Part shown: positions 16,092 to 23,031 of the stretch, one piece after another
How the letters are laid out: each line of letters begins with the position of its first letter
How positions within the stretch are numbered: the first letter of the stretch is position 1
From: Clostridia bacterium
Lineage (GTDB): Bacteria > Bacillota_A > Clostridia > Christensenellales > Aristaeellaceae
DNA length: 25,069 bases
Assembly (NCBI GenBank): GCA_017399225.1
Contig: JAFQEB010000032.1
Coordinates: forward strand, 1-25,069
Direction of reading: 5' to 3'
The notes under the pieces: model-generated
The model's database searches: none
Told to the model about the DNA's origin: nothing
The model's input: the letters and a program-made list of their open reading frames with translations, nothing else
Translations under genes and position numbers: made by a program

Positions 16092-17159
16092 TTACTCATC
16101 CTCTTCCATGCGGAAGGCATAGATGGTGGTGGTGTCATACTTCTCGCCGGGGCGGAGCACGGTGGTGGGGAAGTTGGAGTGGTTGGGGGTGTCCGGATAG
16201 TGCTGGGTCTCCAGGCAGAAGCCGGAGAAGTTGCCGTAGCGCACGCCGCCGCGGCCGCCCTCGCAATCGGTGGTGCAGGCAGTGTAGAGCTGCACGCCGG
16301 GCTGGTCGGTGATGACTTCCATCACACGGCCGGACTCCTCATGAGCCACGAAGGCGCACATGGCCATTGCGCTGCCCTTGCGCAGGACGTAATTGTGGTC
16401 GTAGCCCTTGGCATACTGCATGGGCACGCAGGTGTCCATCATGTCCAGGCCGTCGCCGATCATCATGCCCTCGCGCAGATCCAGGGGCGTACCCGCCACG
16501 GGCATGTAGCCGCCGGTGGGGATGAGGTCGCTGGCAACGGCGGTCACCACGTCCGCATCGATGTAGACGATGTGGTCGCGCACGGTGCCGTGGTCGTGGC
16601 CGGCCAGGTTGAAGTAGGTGTGATTGGTCAGATTGCAGTGGGTGGCCTTGTCGGTGGTGGCTTCGTAGCGGATGTGCAGGTTGCAGTCGTCATCCCAGGA
16701 GTAGGTGCAGGTGACGTCCAGGTTGCCGGGGTAGTTCTCCTCCATGTCGGGGGAGACATAGTGCAGCTTCACAGAGTCGATGCCCTGGCCCTCGATGGCC
16801 TCAGCCGTCCACATCTTCTGGTTGAAGCCCGCCTTACCGCCGTGCAGGTGGTTCACGCCGTCGTTGACGGCCAGCTGGTACTCCACGCCGTCCAGGGTGA
16901 ACTTCGCCTTGGCGATGCGGTTGCCGTAGCGGCCCACGATATCGCCCATGAAGGAGTGAGCGCCCTCATAGCGGTCGAAGGTATCAAAGCCCAGGGTGAC
17001 GTCGGCCATCTTGCCGTGCTTGTCGGGCACGATGATGCTGGTGATGATGGCACCGAAATCGATCAGGGAAACGGAAGCGCCGGACTTGTTGGTCAGGGTG
17101 AACAGGGTAACGGCCTGGCCGGCTTTGGTCACGCCAAAGGGACGGGTAGTGATAGCCAT
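16092..17159 (-). CDS. galM: Aldose 1-epimerase (mutarotase)
   Basis: This 355-residue cytoplasmic enzyme interconverts the alpha and beta anomers of galactose or glucose at the entry of the Leloir pathway. Family residues are visible: GRYGNRIAKAKF with R81, NHLHGG with H104, the catalytic H180 in NHTYFNLAG, D254 in GYDHNYVL and the catalytic E317 in FCLETQHYPD. The length is usual for GalM. The ATG at 17159 is chosen because AGGAGG lies 8 nt upstream; an ORF start at 17210 would precede the transcription start. No other galactose genes are adjacent. It has its own near-consensus promoter and ends at a shared terminator. Confidence 0.95.
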   Translation of the reverse strand: MAITTRPFGVTKAGQAVTLFTLTNKSGASVSLIDFGAIITSIIVPDKHGKMADVTLGFDTFDRYEGAHSFMGDIVGRYGNRIAKAKFTLDGVEYQLAVNDGVNHLHGGKAGFNQKMWTAEAIEGQGIDSVKLHYVSPDMEENYPGNLDVTCTYSWDDDCNLHIRYEATTDKATHCNLTNHTYFNLAGHDHGTVRDHIVYIDADVVTAVASDLIPTGGYMPVAGTPLDLREGMMIGDGLDMMDTCVPMQYAKGYDHNYVLRKGSAMAMCAFVAHEESGRVMEVITDQPGVQLYTACTTDCEGGRGGVRYGNFSGFCLETQHYPDTPNHSNFPTTVLRPGEKYDTTTIYAFRMEEDE

Positions 17160-17198
17160 ATGGAATTCCTCCTTGAAAGATCGTAGAGTTCTGTACTT

Positions 17199-17226
17199 AT
17201 TGTAACGCATCAGGCGCAGATGTCAA
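17199..17226 (-). promoter_or_regulatory. Promoter of galM
   Basis: On the minus strand a consensus TTGACA (17221-17226) stands 16 bp from TACAAT (17199-17204). Transcription would begin near 17193. Confidence 0.85.
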
Positions 17227-17285
17227 GGCGTTTTTCGCCGCATAACCTGACGGTATAAAGAATTTCGAAAATTTGCAAAAAGCTC

Positions 17286-17314
17286 TTGCGCTGTGGTGCG
17301 ATCTGTGCTATACT
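17286..17314 (+). promoter_or_regulatory. Promoter of the tRNA region
   Basis: TTGCGC (17286-17291) and TATACT (17309-17314) are 17 bp apart. The transcript would run through the truncated tRNA copy into the intact tRNA-Ala. Confidence 0.7.
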
Positions 17315-17358
17315 AATCGACGTGGCTGACAGAAATGTGGGCCGTGAAGTGAATACTT

Positions 17359-17400
17359 GGGGCATTAGCACAGTTGGTAGAACGAACTACCTCTTGCGCA
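17359..17400 (+). pseudogene. Truncated tRNA: degenerate copy of the 5' half of tRNA-Ala
   Basis: From two bases before the acceptor stem through the D loop this matches the intact tRNA-Ala 99 nt downstream at 22 of 24 positions (core TAGCACAGTTGGTAG identical). After that the match is lost: the D stem is broken (GCAC against GAAC), no T arm follows, and no 3' acceptor strand is found. It is a remnant and cannot form a tRNA. Confidence 0.65.
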
Positions 17401-17457
17401 TCCCCGGCACCCACCCCGCAAGTTGGTGAACTTACACAAAAAATCAATACAAAATTT

Positions 17458-17530
17458 GGGGCTATAGCACAGTTGGTAGCGCGCTACATTCGCATTGTAG
17501 AGGCCACGGGTTCGAATCCCGTTAGCTCCA
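17458..17530 (+). tRNA. tRNA-Ala (anticodon CGC)
   Basis: All arms fold: acceptor GGGGCTA/TAGCTCC, D arm GCAC...GCGC, anticodon stem CTACA/TGTAG with loop TTCGCAT (anticodon CGC, reads GCG), T arm ACGGG-TTCGAAT-CCCGT. The G3:U70 wobble pair, the main identity element for alanine, is present, and the discriminator is A. The 3' CCA is not encoded (CTC follows). A terminator comes directly after. Confidence 0.93.
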
Positions 17531-17539
17531 CTCCAAAAT

Positions 17540-17572
17540 AGAGCTTTCTAACAAGGGTTAGAGAGCTCTTTT
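17540..17572 (+). terminator. Terminator after tRNA-Ala
   Basis: A 13-bp stem with one G:U pair (17540-17552 with 17557-17569), a 4-nt loop and TTTT at the end. Confidence 0.85.
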
Positions 17573-17818
17573 CCTTTTCCCGGAGCACTCAAAAACTTGG
17601 GATGCGAATGTACCGTTTCCTTCTCGATTATTGACCAAAACTAATCAGAAATTGCCATTTGGTTATGAAACCAACGAAATTGCTGATACCCCGGTTTTTG
17701 CCCTGTTTTAGCCCCGAAAATGGGCATTTTTCGGCTTCTGACCGACTTGGTCAGAGGTTTTTTGTTGCCAAAACAAATTTCGTCATTTTGACGAGAAGAA
17801 TTTTGAAAGGAGTCCCCC
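17573..17818. promoter_or_regulatory. Leader region with tandem hairpins before the replication gene
   Basis: No gene is present. There is a small inverted repeat TTGGTT-ATGA-AACCAA (17659-17674), then CCGAAAA/TTTTCGG near 17714-17734, then CTGACC-GACTT-GGTCAG followed by AGG and six T (17738-17763). The last is a good Rho-independent terminator placed 55 nt before the next start codon, so it may act as an attenuator or insulate the acquired genes from the tRNA transcript. No confident promoter was found. Confidence 0.5.
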
Positions 17819-18433
17819 ATGAGCAAGGTAAACTTCGTCAGCGAATTCAACTCCATCATGCGATATGCCCGTGATTATAACCTGTCCCTGCGCGAGCGTA
17901 TGCTCTGGATCGCTCTGTTCTACATCGCCAACGACCGCGCGGTGTACAACGAGCAGACATCAGAGTACGAGTGGCCGGATGGCTTCATTCAGGTATCGAA
18001 TGGCGAGCTGAATTTGTACTGCTGCCTTGATAAGCGGGCCATCGAAACGCTGCGCAATACGCTCAAGCAGCGCGGTGTCCTCGACTTCCAGCCGGGCGTG
18101 AAGAACAAGCGCAACCCGACCTACAAACTCAACTACCTCACAGTTGGGTGCAAAAATGTACCCAACAATGTTCCCAGCGGTGCATCCAACACTGTGCCTA
18201 ACCATGTACCTAACACTGTGCCCAACGATGCACCCGGATATACGGAACAGGAGGCCAGGTTAGGTACAAAAATGCACCCAACAATGTCCCCATATCCTAA
18301 AGTTAATAATATAAATCATACTCGAATGCAGGCAGGTGCAGGCGTAAGCCAGGGCAAGGGCTTTGTCGATCTGAACGCACCGCCTGTATGCAGCGGCTTT
18401 GTGCCGCTTCCCTGGGAGGAGGGTAACGCATGA
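17819..18433 (+). CDS. Phage-type winged-helix replisome organizer with internal iterons
   Basis: This 204-residue protein looks like the N-terminal winged-helix DNA-binding part of phage replication initiators. LSLRERMLWIALFYIAND (23-39) leads into a strand, a recognition-helix region LDKRAIETLRNTLKQRGVLDFQPG (70-93) and a wing KNKRNPTYKLNYL. After residue 112 it becomes a run of seven four-residue units of the NVPN type (113-140), then a low-complexity tail with no recognisable domain. The 12-bp DNA repeats that encode the run look like origin iterons. AAGGAG stands 8 nt before the ATG. Its stop overlaps the next start as ATGA, and that gene resembles a helicase loader, which supports a replication role. 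The assignment rests on pattern and context, not on a search. Confidence 0.7.
   Translation: MSKVNFVSEFNSIMRYARDYNLSLRERMLWIALFYIANDRAVYNEQTSEYEWPDGFIQVSNGELNLYCCLDKRAIETLRNTLKQRGVLDFQPGVKNKRNPTYKLNYLTVGCKNVPNNVPSGASNTVPNHVPNTVPNDAPGYTEQEARLGTKMHPTMSPYPKVNNINHTRMQAGAGVSQGKGFVDLNAPPVCSGFVPLPWEEGNA
18157..18296 (+). repeat. 12-bp iterons, candidate replication origin
   Basis: Seven contiguous 12-mers of consensus TGTRCCYAACVA run from 18157 to 18240. After a gap two more lie at 18273-18296, beginning with TGCACCCAACAA. The second group is offset by 116 nt, which is not a multiple of three, so it is read in another frame and protein selection alone does not explain the similarity. The AT-rich stretch that follows (18293-18321, TAAAGTTAATAATATAAATC) fits a DNA unwinding element. 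Confidence 0.6.
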
Positions 18434-18948
18434 CGACGCAGGACGTGAATCAGCTGTTGGCCATCATGAAAGCCAATTACAGCTATGCTTTCAAGGCAAT
18501 GAGCCAGGATGAGAAGTATATGCTGCTGTGCACATGGACGGTGACGCTGCATGACATACCGTCAGACATTGTGATGCTGGCGGTGATGCAGCTGGTATCC
18601 CAGTCGAAATGGCTGCCCACGGTGGCGGAGATCCGGGAGAAGTGTCGGGAGATTCACTATGCCGCTGCCACGCCGGATACTTCGTTTGATATGATGGTAG
18701 CGAATGGGATGCAGTTTACTCCGGAGCAGCAGCGGGAGCATGATCGCCGGGAAGCTAAGCGGAAGTACATTGCGGAGGCAACAAAGCATCTGCGCAACGA
18801 GGATAATGGCGCGTTGACGCTGGATAGTTTGCTGGTGAATCCGGCATTTGAGGGGATTGGCACCGGTAGGCCGAGCTTTCTGCTGCAGGGCGGTGAACGG
18901 AGGGATCAGCGGTTGGCTGACGCGGAAAGTGAAAATCGGCAAAGTTGA
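18430..18948 (+). CDS. G39P-like replicative helicase loader/inhibitor
   Basis: The first about 75 residues of this 172-residue protein (MTTQDVNQLLAIMKANYSYA through SKWLPTVAEIREKC) match the helical N-domain pattern of the SPP1 G39P family, which loads the replicative helicase at the phage origin while blocking it until the initiator takes over. The C-terminal half is charged and likely flexible, as in G39P, where it contacts the helicase. The start overlaps the stop of the replisome organizer gene (ATGA) with a GGAGGAGGG site upstream, so the pair is translationally coupled. No helicase gene follows, so the host or another element must supply it. The family assignment is from recalled pattern. 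Confidence 0.7.
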   Translation: MTTQDVNQLLAIMKANYSYAFKAMSQDEKYMLLCTWTVTLHDIPSDIVMLAVMQLVSQSKWLPTVAEIREKCREIHYAAATPDTSFDMMVANGMQFTPEQQREHDRREAKRKYIAEATKHLRNEDNGALTLDSLLVNPAFEGIGTGRPSFLLQGGERRDQRLADAESENRQS

Positions 18949-19007
18949 TTCTTTTGCGAAAGTGCGGTACGCTGATGGTGGCAATAGCCACGGAAAGGAG
19001 CATCGCC

Positions 19008-19361
19008 ATGACTGAATTGACTTACACGCAGGTCGGAGACTACTACCTGCCCAACCTGGCTGTCGGTGAGCAGAATACGCCGCCGCTCGGCAAATACGGA
19101 CGCATGCGCAGGACGTACCTGAAGGAGCATAGCCCGGTGCTCCTGAACCGCCTTGTCCTGAACGGAACGCTGTTTCAACACCTGACGGAGATCGACAGCG
19201 CGGCCCAGGAGCGGCTGGATCAGATGATTCCACAGATGATGCAAGAGCAAGGCGTGACCGAGGACTTGAAACGACGCGATCAGCTGGCATGGGTGGGGGC
19301 AATGAACAGCATCCATGCCCAGATCGAGGAAATTATCTTGACGGAGTTGGTGTACGCATGA
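19008..19361 (+). CDS. tnpV: TnpV family protein
   Basis: This 117-residue protein resembles TnpV, a small protein of unknown function first noted on Clostridium transposon Tn4451 and common on mobile elements of Firmicutes. Recognisable family stretches are YTQVGDYYLPNL, GKYGRMRRTYLKEHSPVLLNRL, and the C-terminal WVGAMNSIHAQIEEIILTEL. The ATG at 19008 is preferred over the upstream in-frame start at 18945 because AAAGGAG lies 7 nt before it and the family begins with the YTQVGDYY segment. It overlaps the following small gene as ATGA. No transposase or recombinase gene is visible in this window, so the rest of the element lies elsewhere or is lost. Confidence 0.85.
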   Translation: MTELTYTQVGDYYLPNLAVGEQNTPPLGKYGRMRRTYLKEHSPVLLNRLVLNGTLFQHLTEIDSAAQERLDQMIPQMMQEQGVTEDLKRRDQLAWVGAMNSIHAQIEEIILTELVYA

Positions 19362-19645
19362 GCATGAATGAGTATCTCTGGAAATCCAGCGATGCTGCTG
19401 CAGAGATCAGGCTACTGGTAGAAGGTGCAATCGCGCTCTACGAGGGGGATGCAATGGGGCTGCAGAGCATGGCGCACAAGAATCTGCAGCGGGAGGCAGC
19501 TGCGGCCTTTGATACCATCGGGACGGCGCTGTATGATCTGCGGGAAAAGGCGCGATTATTGCAGGAGCTGCAAGGGAGAGTCGTGTCAGATCAACTCTCT
19601 GTTTCTGTTCGGGACAAGAACGATTCATGTTCTACAAGGGAGTAA
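19358..19645 (+). CDS. Small uncharacterised protein coupled to TnpV
   Basis: This 95-residue, probably alpha-helical protein overlaps the tnpV stop by ATGA. A second in-frame ATG lies two codons later, and either may be used. I do not recognise a family; SSDAAAEIRLLVEGAIALYEGDAMGLQ followed by a long amphipathic helix is all that can be described. The coupling and same strand suggest it belongs to the mobile-element gene set. It is the last gene before base composition shifts to AT-rich. Confidence 0.6.
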   Translation: MSMNEYLWKSSDAAAEIRLLVEGAIALYEGDAMGLQSMAHKNLQREAAAAFDTIGTALYDLREKARLLQELQGRVVSDQLSVSVRDKNDSCSTRE

Positions 19646-19671
19646 AATTAGTTAAGGTTATTCGGTAATTA

Positions 19672-19740
19672 CACAAACCAGCCATCAGTCTGATGACTGA
19701 TGGTGGGGTCCTTTATGGAAATACCAACAGAAGGTTTGTG
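19672..19740 (+). other. Nested inverted repeats after the mobile-element genes
   Basis: CACAAACC (19672-19679) pairs with GGTTTGTG (19733-19740) and encloses CCATCAGT-CTGATG-ACTGATGG (19682-19703). This could be a structured 3' end or a weak terminator; no T run follows. The rest of the gap to 19800 shows nothing further. Confidence 0.4.
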
Positions 19741-19802
19741 CCTGAGAATCAACGTAGTATTTGCTTGATGACATGAATAATGTGTTTTGAGTCGGAAATT
19801 AT

Positions 19803-19836
19803 AAAAACCCCTTACTGCCTGGATTAGGCAGTAAGG
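19803..19836 (-). terminator. Terminator of the DGQHR-methyltransferase operon
   Basis: On the minus strand CCTTACTGCCT-AATCC-AGGCAGTAAGG forms an 11-bp stem followed by GGTTTTTAT. It lies about 250 nt past the DGQHR stop codon, beyond a small opposite-strand ORF. Confidence 0.8.
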
Positions 19837-19873
19837 AGTGTGGAAAAGATACCACATGGAAAGGGGAACGGGA

Positions 19874-20089
19874 GTGGAAGCTGTTGAGATTTGTATTCGT
19901 GGCGATCTCTACTTTTTTGAGAACCACTTCACAAGAGAACAATTGGAAAATCTTGAGGTGTTTACGCTTGAATACTGCATGAGTAGAGATTTGAATAGCT
20001 TTAACATAGACGGATTTGTCGACGAAGTTGAAAGCGGTCTCCATATTATTTTAAGGCGCATCAGAATCTCACATGTGATTGCAGTTTAA
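19874..20089 (+). CDS. Possible small acidic protein facing the DGQHR gene
   Basis: A 71-residue ORF from a GTG with AAGGGG 7 nt upstream encodes VEAVEICIRGDLYFFENHF and continues in a normal-looking acidic sequence. An ATG 18 nt further upstream is also in frame. It is preferred over the overlapping minus-strand ORF because its composition is more protein-like. Its TAA shares three bases with the DGQHR stop codon on the other strand, so the two genes meet tail to tail. No family is recognised and no promoter is clear; it may be spurious. Confidence 0.45.
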   Translation: MEAVEICIRGDLYFFENHFTREQLENLEVFTLEYCMSRDLNSFNIDGFVDEVESGLHIILRRIRISHVIAV

Positions 20090-21834
20090 GTATTAGTCAA
20101 ATCTTCATCCGTAAAACCGAAAGCTTCCCGCAAGATATCTGATGAAAATTTCCTGTACTGACTGGATGTGAAAGGAAAATCAGTTCTTGAGAAGCTAATA
20201 TTCAACTTTCCAAAGGCGGCACGGTAGGTCTCGAAATCAGCGATGCCGTTCTTCTTCAATAGTCTATTCAAGGCAATGATGAAACCGTTAATTGATATGA
20301 CAGAGAGAATCTTTGAATTAGGATCATTCCAATCCTCTTTACGTGCATCGCGCAGGGCAGAAAAAAACGTGCTAAGCTCTGTAGCGCAAAAATCAAGGTA
20401 GGAATCAAGTGCTGCTTCATCTTTTTGAAGCAGCGCTTCTTTATCACCATTCCATAGGGTAAATAAGCTACATTTCCCTTCCGCGGGCGCTATTGTCACA
20501 AGATAGCGCAGAGCAAACTTGATGATTGATGCAACCTTTATTTTGTTTTCATCAAGTGCAGATAGCTCAAAACGATTTAGGAATACTCGTTTCTTGTTTA
20601 GTTTTTCAATGACACGACGAGCCAGTCCAATATCAGAGAAGGGATCTTTGATCATCTCAATATGAGTCAACACATTCGCTGCAACCTTCTTGGTGTTATC
20701 GTTGATATCAAGGAATATTTCGCTCTGAAGTTGCTTGCGTTCTACTTCTTTCATTGTTGGCGGGAAAATCAACCCTGTGACCAATAAATGCAGCTGCTTG
20801 CGAAGTTCTGCAATTCGTTCCTCATACTTATCGTTACCTGAAGCTTCATAATGGGCAAAGATCCGATGCTGCCCATCAATGACACAAATGCTGTTCATCT
20901 CATCAGGGATAACGAGCTTACAAGGCTGGAAAGGACCAATGTTTTCTATTGTAACAGTCATACCAGCATCGTTTTCGAACTTTGCACTATCAGGTAGAGC
21001 GACAATGATATTGTTATAGAACGCTTCGCCTTTGGTGGCCAAAAAGGCTCGAATGCTTTTAACTTTTTCTTTTTCAATAAGGCGCTGGTAGAGATACATG
21101 GATTCTTCCCAGTTATCCTTACGAAGTACATAAGCGGTCCTTAGCAGTTTTTCTGCAGACATCATGAATGAAACTACACGAACACCATTACGAAGGCCGG
21201 TTATATCGTCTGGATAAATGATGGGGGCTTTGATCGTGGTTTTGCCACCTTCACTACTACTAGGTCCTAGCTGATCGTCCTTGATGTTAAGAAATCTGAA
21301 TATTTCATACCGCGCCGAGCGCTGGATACATTGACTCATCCGGCTGAAATATGAAAGCGTTTCCGGCTCGACAAACACAAGGTTGTCAAATCTTGCGCGA
21401 TCCTCGTCAGTAAGAGGCAGCTCATCCTGAGGAATATAGAGGAAATAGACCAAGTACCGATCAGGTCTATACTTGTTGATCAATGCTTGTTTTTCCGGGA
21501 AAGTACTACATAGCCACTGTAGAAACTCTTTTGTGTTATCCTTAATTACCTTGCAAGCTTCGCTTTTTTTGAGGACATGATCTTTCTTGTTATTCTGTTG
21601 GCAAGTGTCCTCGCAAATAAGAATGACATTGTCATAAATGAAAACATAGTCCAGCTCCACATCACGATGGCCAATGTGGAAGGTCTTCCCATTTGAGGGA
21701 AGATAATCAAAACCTGCATCTGTGAACGTTGATCGGATTTTTTTCTTGAATGCTAGTTCTTTTTTTCGCTCGGCAAGTTGCTTCTTCTTCTCTGGCGTGA
21801 GGGGCTTCTTTGCACGTTTCTTTTTAGTCTGCAT
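20086..21834 (-). CDS. DGQHR-domain protein with nuclease-like N-terminus
   Basis: This 582-residue protein has three parts. A highly basic tail (1-35) leads into a domain (about 36-190) with ELDYVFIYDNVILICEDT (60-77), a strand-turn-strand pattern like PD-(D/E)XK nucleases (candidates D62 and E75, with Thr instead of the usual Lys). Residues about 205-580 form a DGQHR domain: VIDGQHRIFAHYE with D320-R324, then FLDINDNTKKVAANVLTH (374-391), the conserved continuation. DGQHR proteins have a ParB/sulfiredoxin-like fold and include DndB of DNA phosphorothioation and parts of 7-deazaguanine DNA systems. Nuclease activity is inference. The ATG follows AAGGAGG at 7 nt and lies 11 nt inside the methyltransferase gene, so they form one operon. 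It is AT-rich compared with genes to the left. Confidence 0.82.
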   Translation of the reverse strand: MQTKKKRAKKPLTPEKKKQLAERKKELAFKKKIRSTFTDAGFDYLPSNGKTFHIGHRDVELDYVFIYDNVILICEDTCQQNNKKDHVLKKSEACKVIKDNTKEFLQWLCSTFPEKQALINKYRPDRYLVYFLYIPQDELPLTDEDRARFDNLVFVEPETLSYFSRMSQCIQRSARYEIFRFLNIKDDQLGPSSSEGGKTTIKAPIIYPDDITGLRNGVRVVSFMMSAEKLLRTAYVLRKDNWEESMYLYQRLIEKEKVKSIRAFLATKGEAFYNNIIVALPDSAKFENDAGMTVTIENIGPFQPCKLVIPDEMNSICVIDGQHRIFAHYEASGNDKYEERIAELRKQLHLLVTGLIFPPTMKEVERKQLQSEIFLDINDNTKKVAANVLTHIEMIKDPFSDIGLARRVIEKLNKKRVFLNRFELSALDENKIKVASIIKFALRYLVTIAPAEGKCSLFTLWNGDKEALLQKDEAALDSYLDFCATELSTFFSALRDARKEDWNDPNSKILSVISINGFIIALNRLLKKNGIADFETYRAAFGKLNISFSRTDFPFTSSQYRKFSSDILREAFGFTDEDLTNT

Positions 21835-22747
21835 CGTTATTCCTCCTTGCTAGAGCGAATTCTTCAGGTAATTTGGCTACTGCTGCATTAGGGTTGGGAG
21901 CAACCACCGGTATGTCATCCCGGATTTTCGCCTTGCCGTTTATTGCATCAATGATGCGTTCAGTAGCAATGTCATAGTAGCTGGCTAGCAATTCAGCACC
22001 TGCAAATCTTCTGTTTTCGACAATTGCCGCAACGCCCGTTGTTCCGGAGCCCATATACGGATCTAATACCAACGCATTGTCATTAGTGAGAGCTCGGATC
22101 AGCCTTTGAGGGATAGCAACTGGGAACTGACAAGGGTGTGAGGTTTTTTCTACATGTTTTGCTTTCACATTGGGGATTTCCCAAACATCGGTGGGATTTT
22201 TGCCGAGTGGGTTGCCGCTTAGTTCTCCTTTGTTAGGCCCCTTGTACGAACGCTTGCCAGGATACTTTTGCGGGACGCGTACACAATCTAAGTTGAACTC
22301 GAAATTTTCGCCCTTGGTGAACCACAGGATGGTTTCATGCCGTCCGCTAAATCGGCGAGTACTGTTCAAGCCATGTCCGAATGTCCAGATAATGCGATTT
22401 CGCAGAATGAAAGGGTGGTCTAGCTGACTGCTCTTACTGGTGAAAATATCATAGACAATGTAATCTAGAGGAATAAGGCACTTTTCGGATACATGGTAGC
22501 CGATCTGCCAACATATACTTCCTCCAGGTTTCACAACGCGGTAGATATCATCGAAAATAGCAAGGTGTTGTTGCTTGAATGTTTCGATATCATCATGTGG
22601 ATTCTCATAGGCCTTACCAATGCAGTAGGGCGGAGAAGTAATGACCAAGTCCACTGAATTGTCAGGAATTTGCTTCAATAGCTCACAGCAATCACCGCTG
22701 TACAAAGTGACCTTATTGTCGTTGCGGAATTCATTACTTATCTTCAT
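21824..22747 (-). CDS. Beta-class DNA amino-methyltransferase
   Basis: This 307-residue enzyme should transfer methyl from S-adenosylmethionine to an exocyclic amino group in DNA (N4-cytosine or N6-adenine). The catalytic TSPPY (37-41) precedes the cofactor motif DPYMGSGTTG (229-238), the circular order of beta-class enzymes. SPPY is more often seen in N4-cytosine enzymes but does not decide. HPCQFPVAIPQRLI (204-217) is another conserved block, and the segment between 100 and 200 is the likely recognition region. The ATG at 22747 is chosen for GAGG 7 nt upstream and the proper family start; the ORF opens as far as 22861 but that part has no ribosome site. It is the first gene of an operon with the DGQHR protein and is divergent from the Xre/DUF262 pair. 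Confidence 0.92.
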   Translation of the reverse strand: MKISNEFRNDNKVTLYSGDCCELLKQIPDNSVDLVITSPPYCIGKAYENPHDDIETFKQQHLAIFDDIYRVVKPGGSICWQIGYHVSEKCLIPLDYIVYDIFTSKSSQLDHPFILRNRIIWTFGHGLNSTRRFSGRHETILWFTKGENFEFNLDCVRVPQKYPGKRSYKGPNKGELSGNPLGKNPTDVWEIPNVKAKHVEKTSHPCQFPVAIPQRLIRALTNDNALVLDPYMGSGTTGVAAIVENRRFAGAELLASYYDIATERIIDAINGKAKIRDDIPVVAPNPNAAVAKLPEEFALARRNNDAD

Positions 22748-22875
22748 GGATACACCTCGGAATAAAAATGCTATAGGTGTTCCTTTGACACCAAAGACAG
22801 AGGATGCGAGATGCTGCTTTTGACAGAGCTGCAAAGAACTGAGACGGATGCATGATCGCATACTACCCCACCATT

Positions 22876-22904
22876 ACTATACCACTTCAGATGTGTTAAT
22901 TCAA
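22876..22904 (-). promoter_or_regulatory. Promoter of the methyltransferase operon
   Basis: On the minus strand TTGAAT (22899-22904) and TATAGT (22876-22881) are 17 bp apart. The leader would be about 120 nt long, unusually long for this window. Confidence 0.7.
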
Positions 22905-22972
22905 GCGTAGATTCGACAAGAACAAACAAAGCTGATTGAATTAGACCACGTCTGCTATTCTAAATATAATAT

Positions 22973-23000
22973 TTGCAAATCCGAACATCTGTGATATAAT
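22973..23000 (+). promoter_or_regulatory. Promoter of the Xre-DUF262 unit
   Basis: TTGCAA (22973-22978) and TATAAT (22995-23000) are 16 bp apart, 31 nt before the GTG start. It is back to back with the methyltransferase promoter, about 70 bp away, so one regulator could act on both. Confidence 0.75.
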
Positions 23001-23031
23001 CCACCTATACAGTTCATGTGAGGTGTATGGA

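Noticed and set aside
17359..17430. A second functional tRNA before tRNA-Ala
   Set aside because: The D stem is broken and there is no T arm or 3' acceptor strand.
17641..17874. Small ORFs on both strands in the leader before the replication gene
   Set aside because: They span the terminator hairpins and have no ribosome site.
18157..18296. Repeat block read as a CRISPR array
   Set aside because: The units are 12 bp and contiguous, without spacers, and lie inside a coding region.
22748..22861. N-terminal extension of the methyltransferase
   Set aside because: It starts at the presumed transcription start without a ribosome site, and the sequence has no methyltransferase character.
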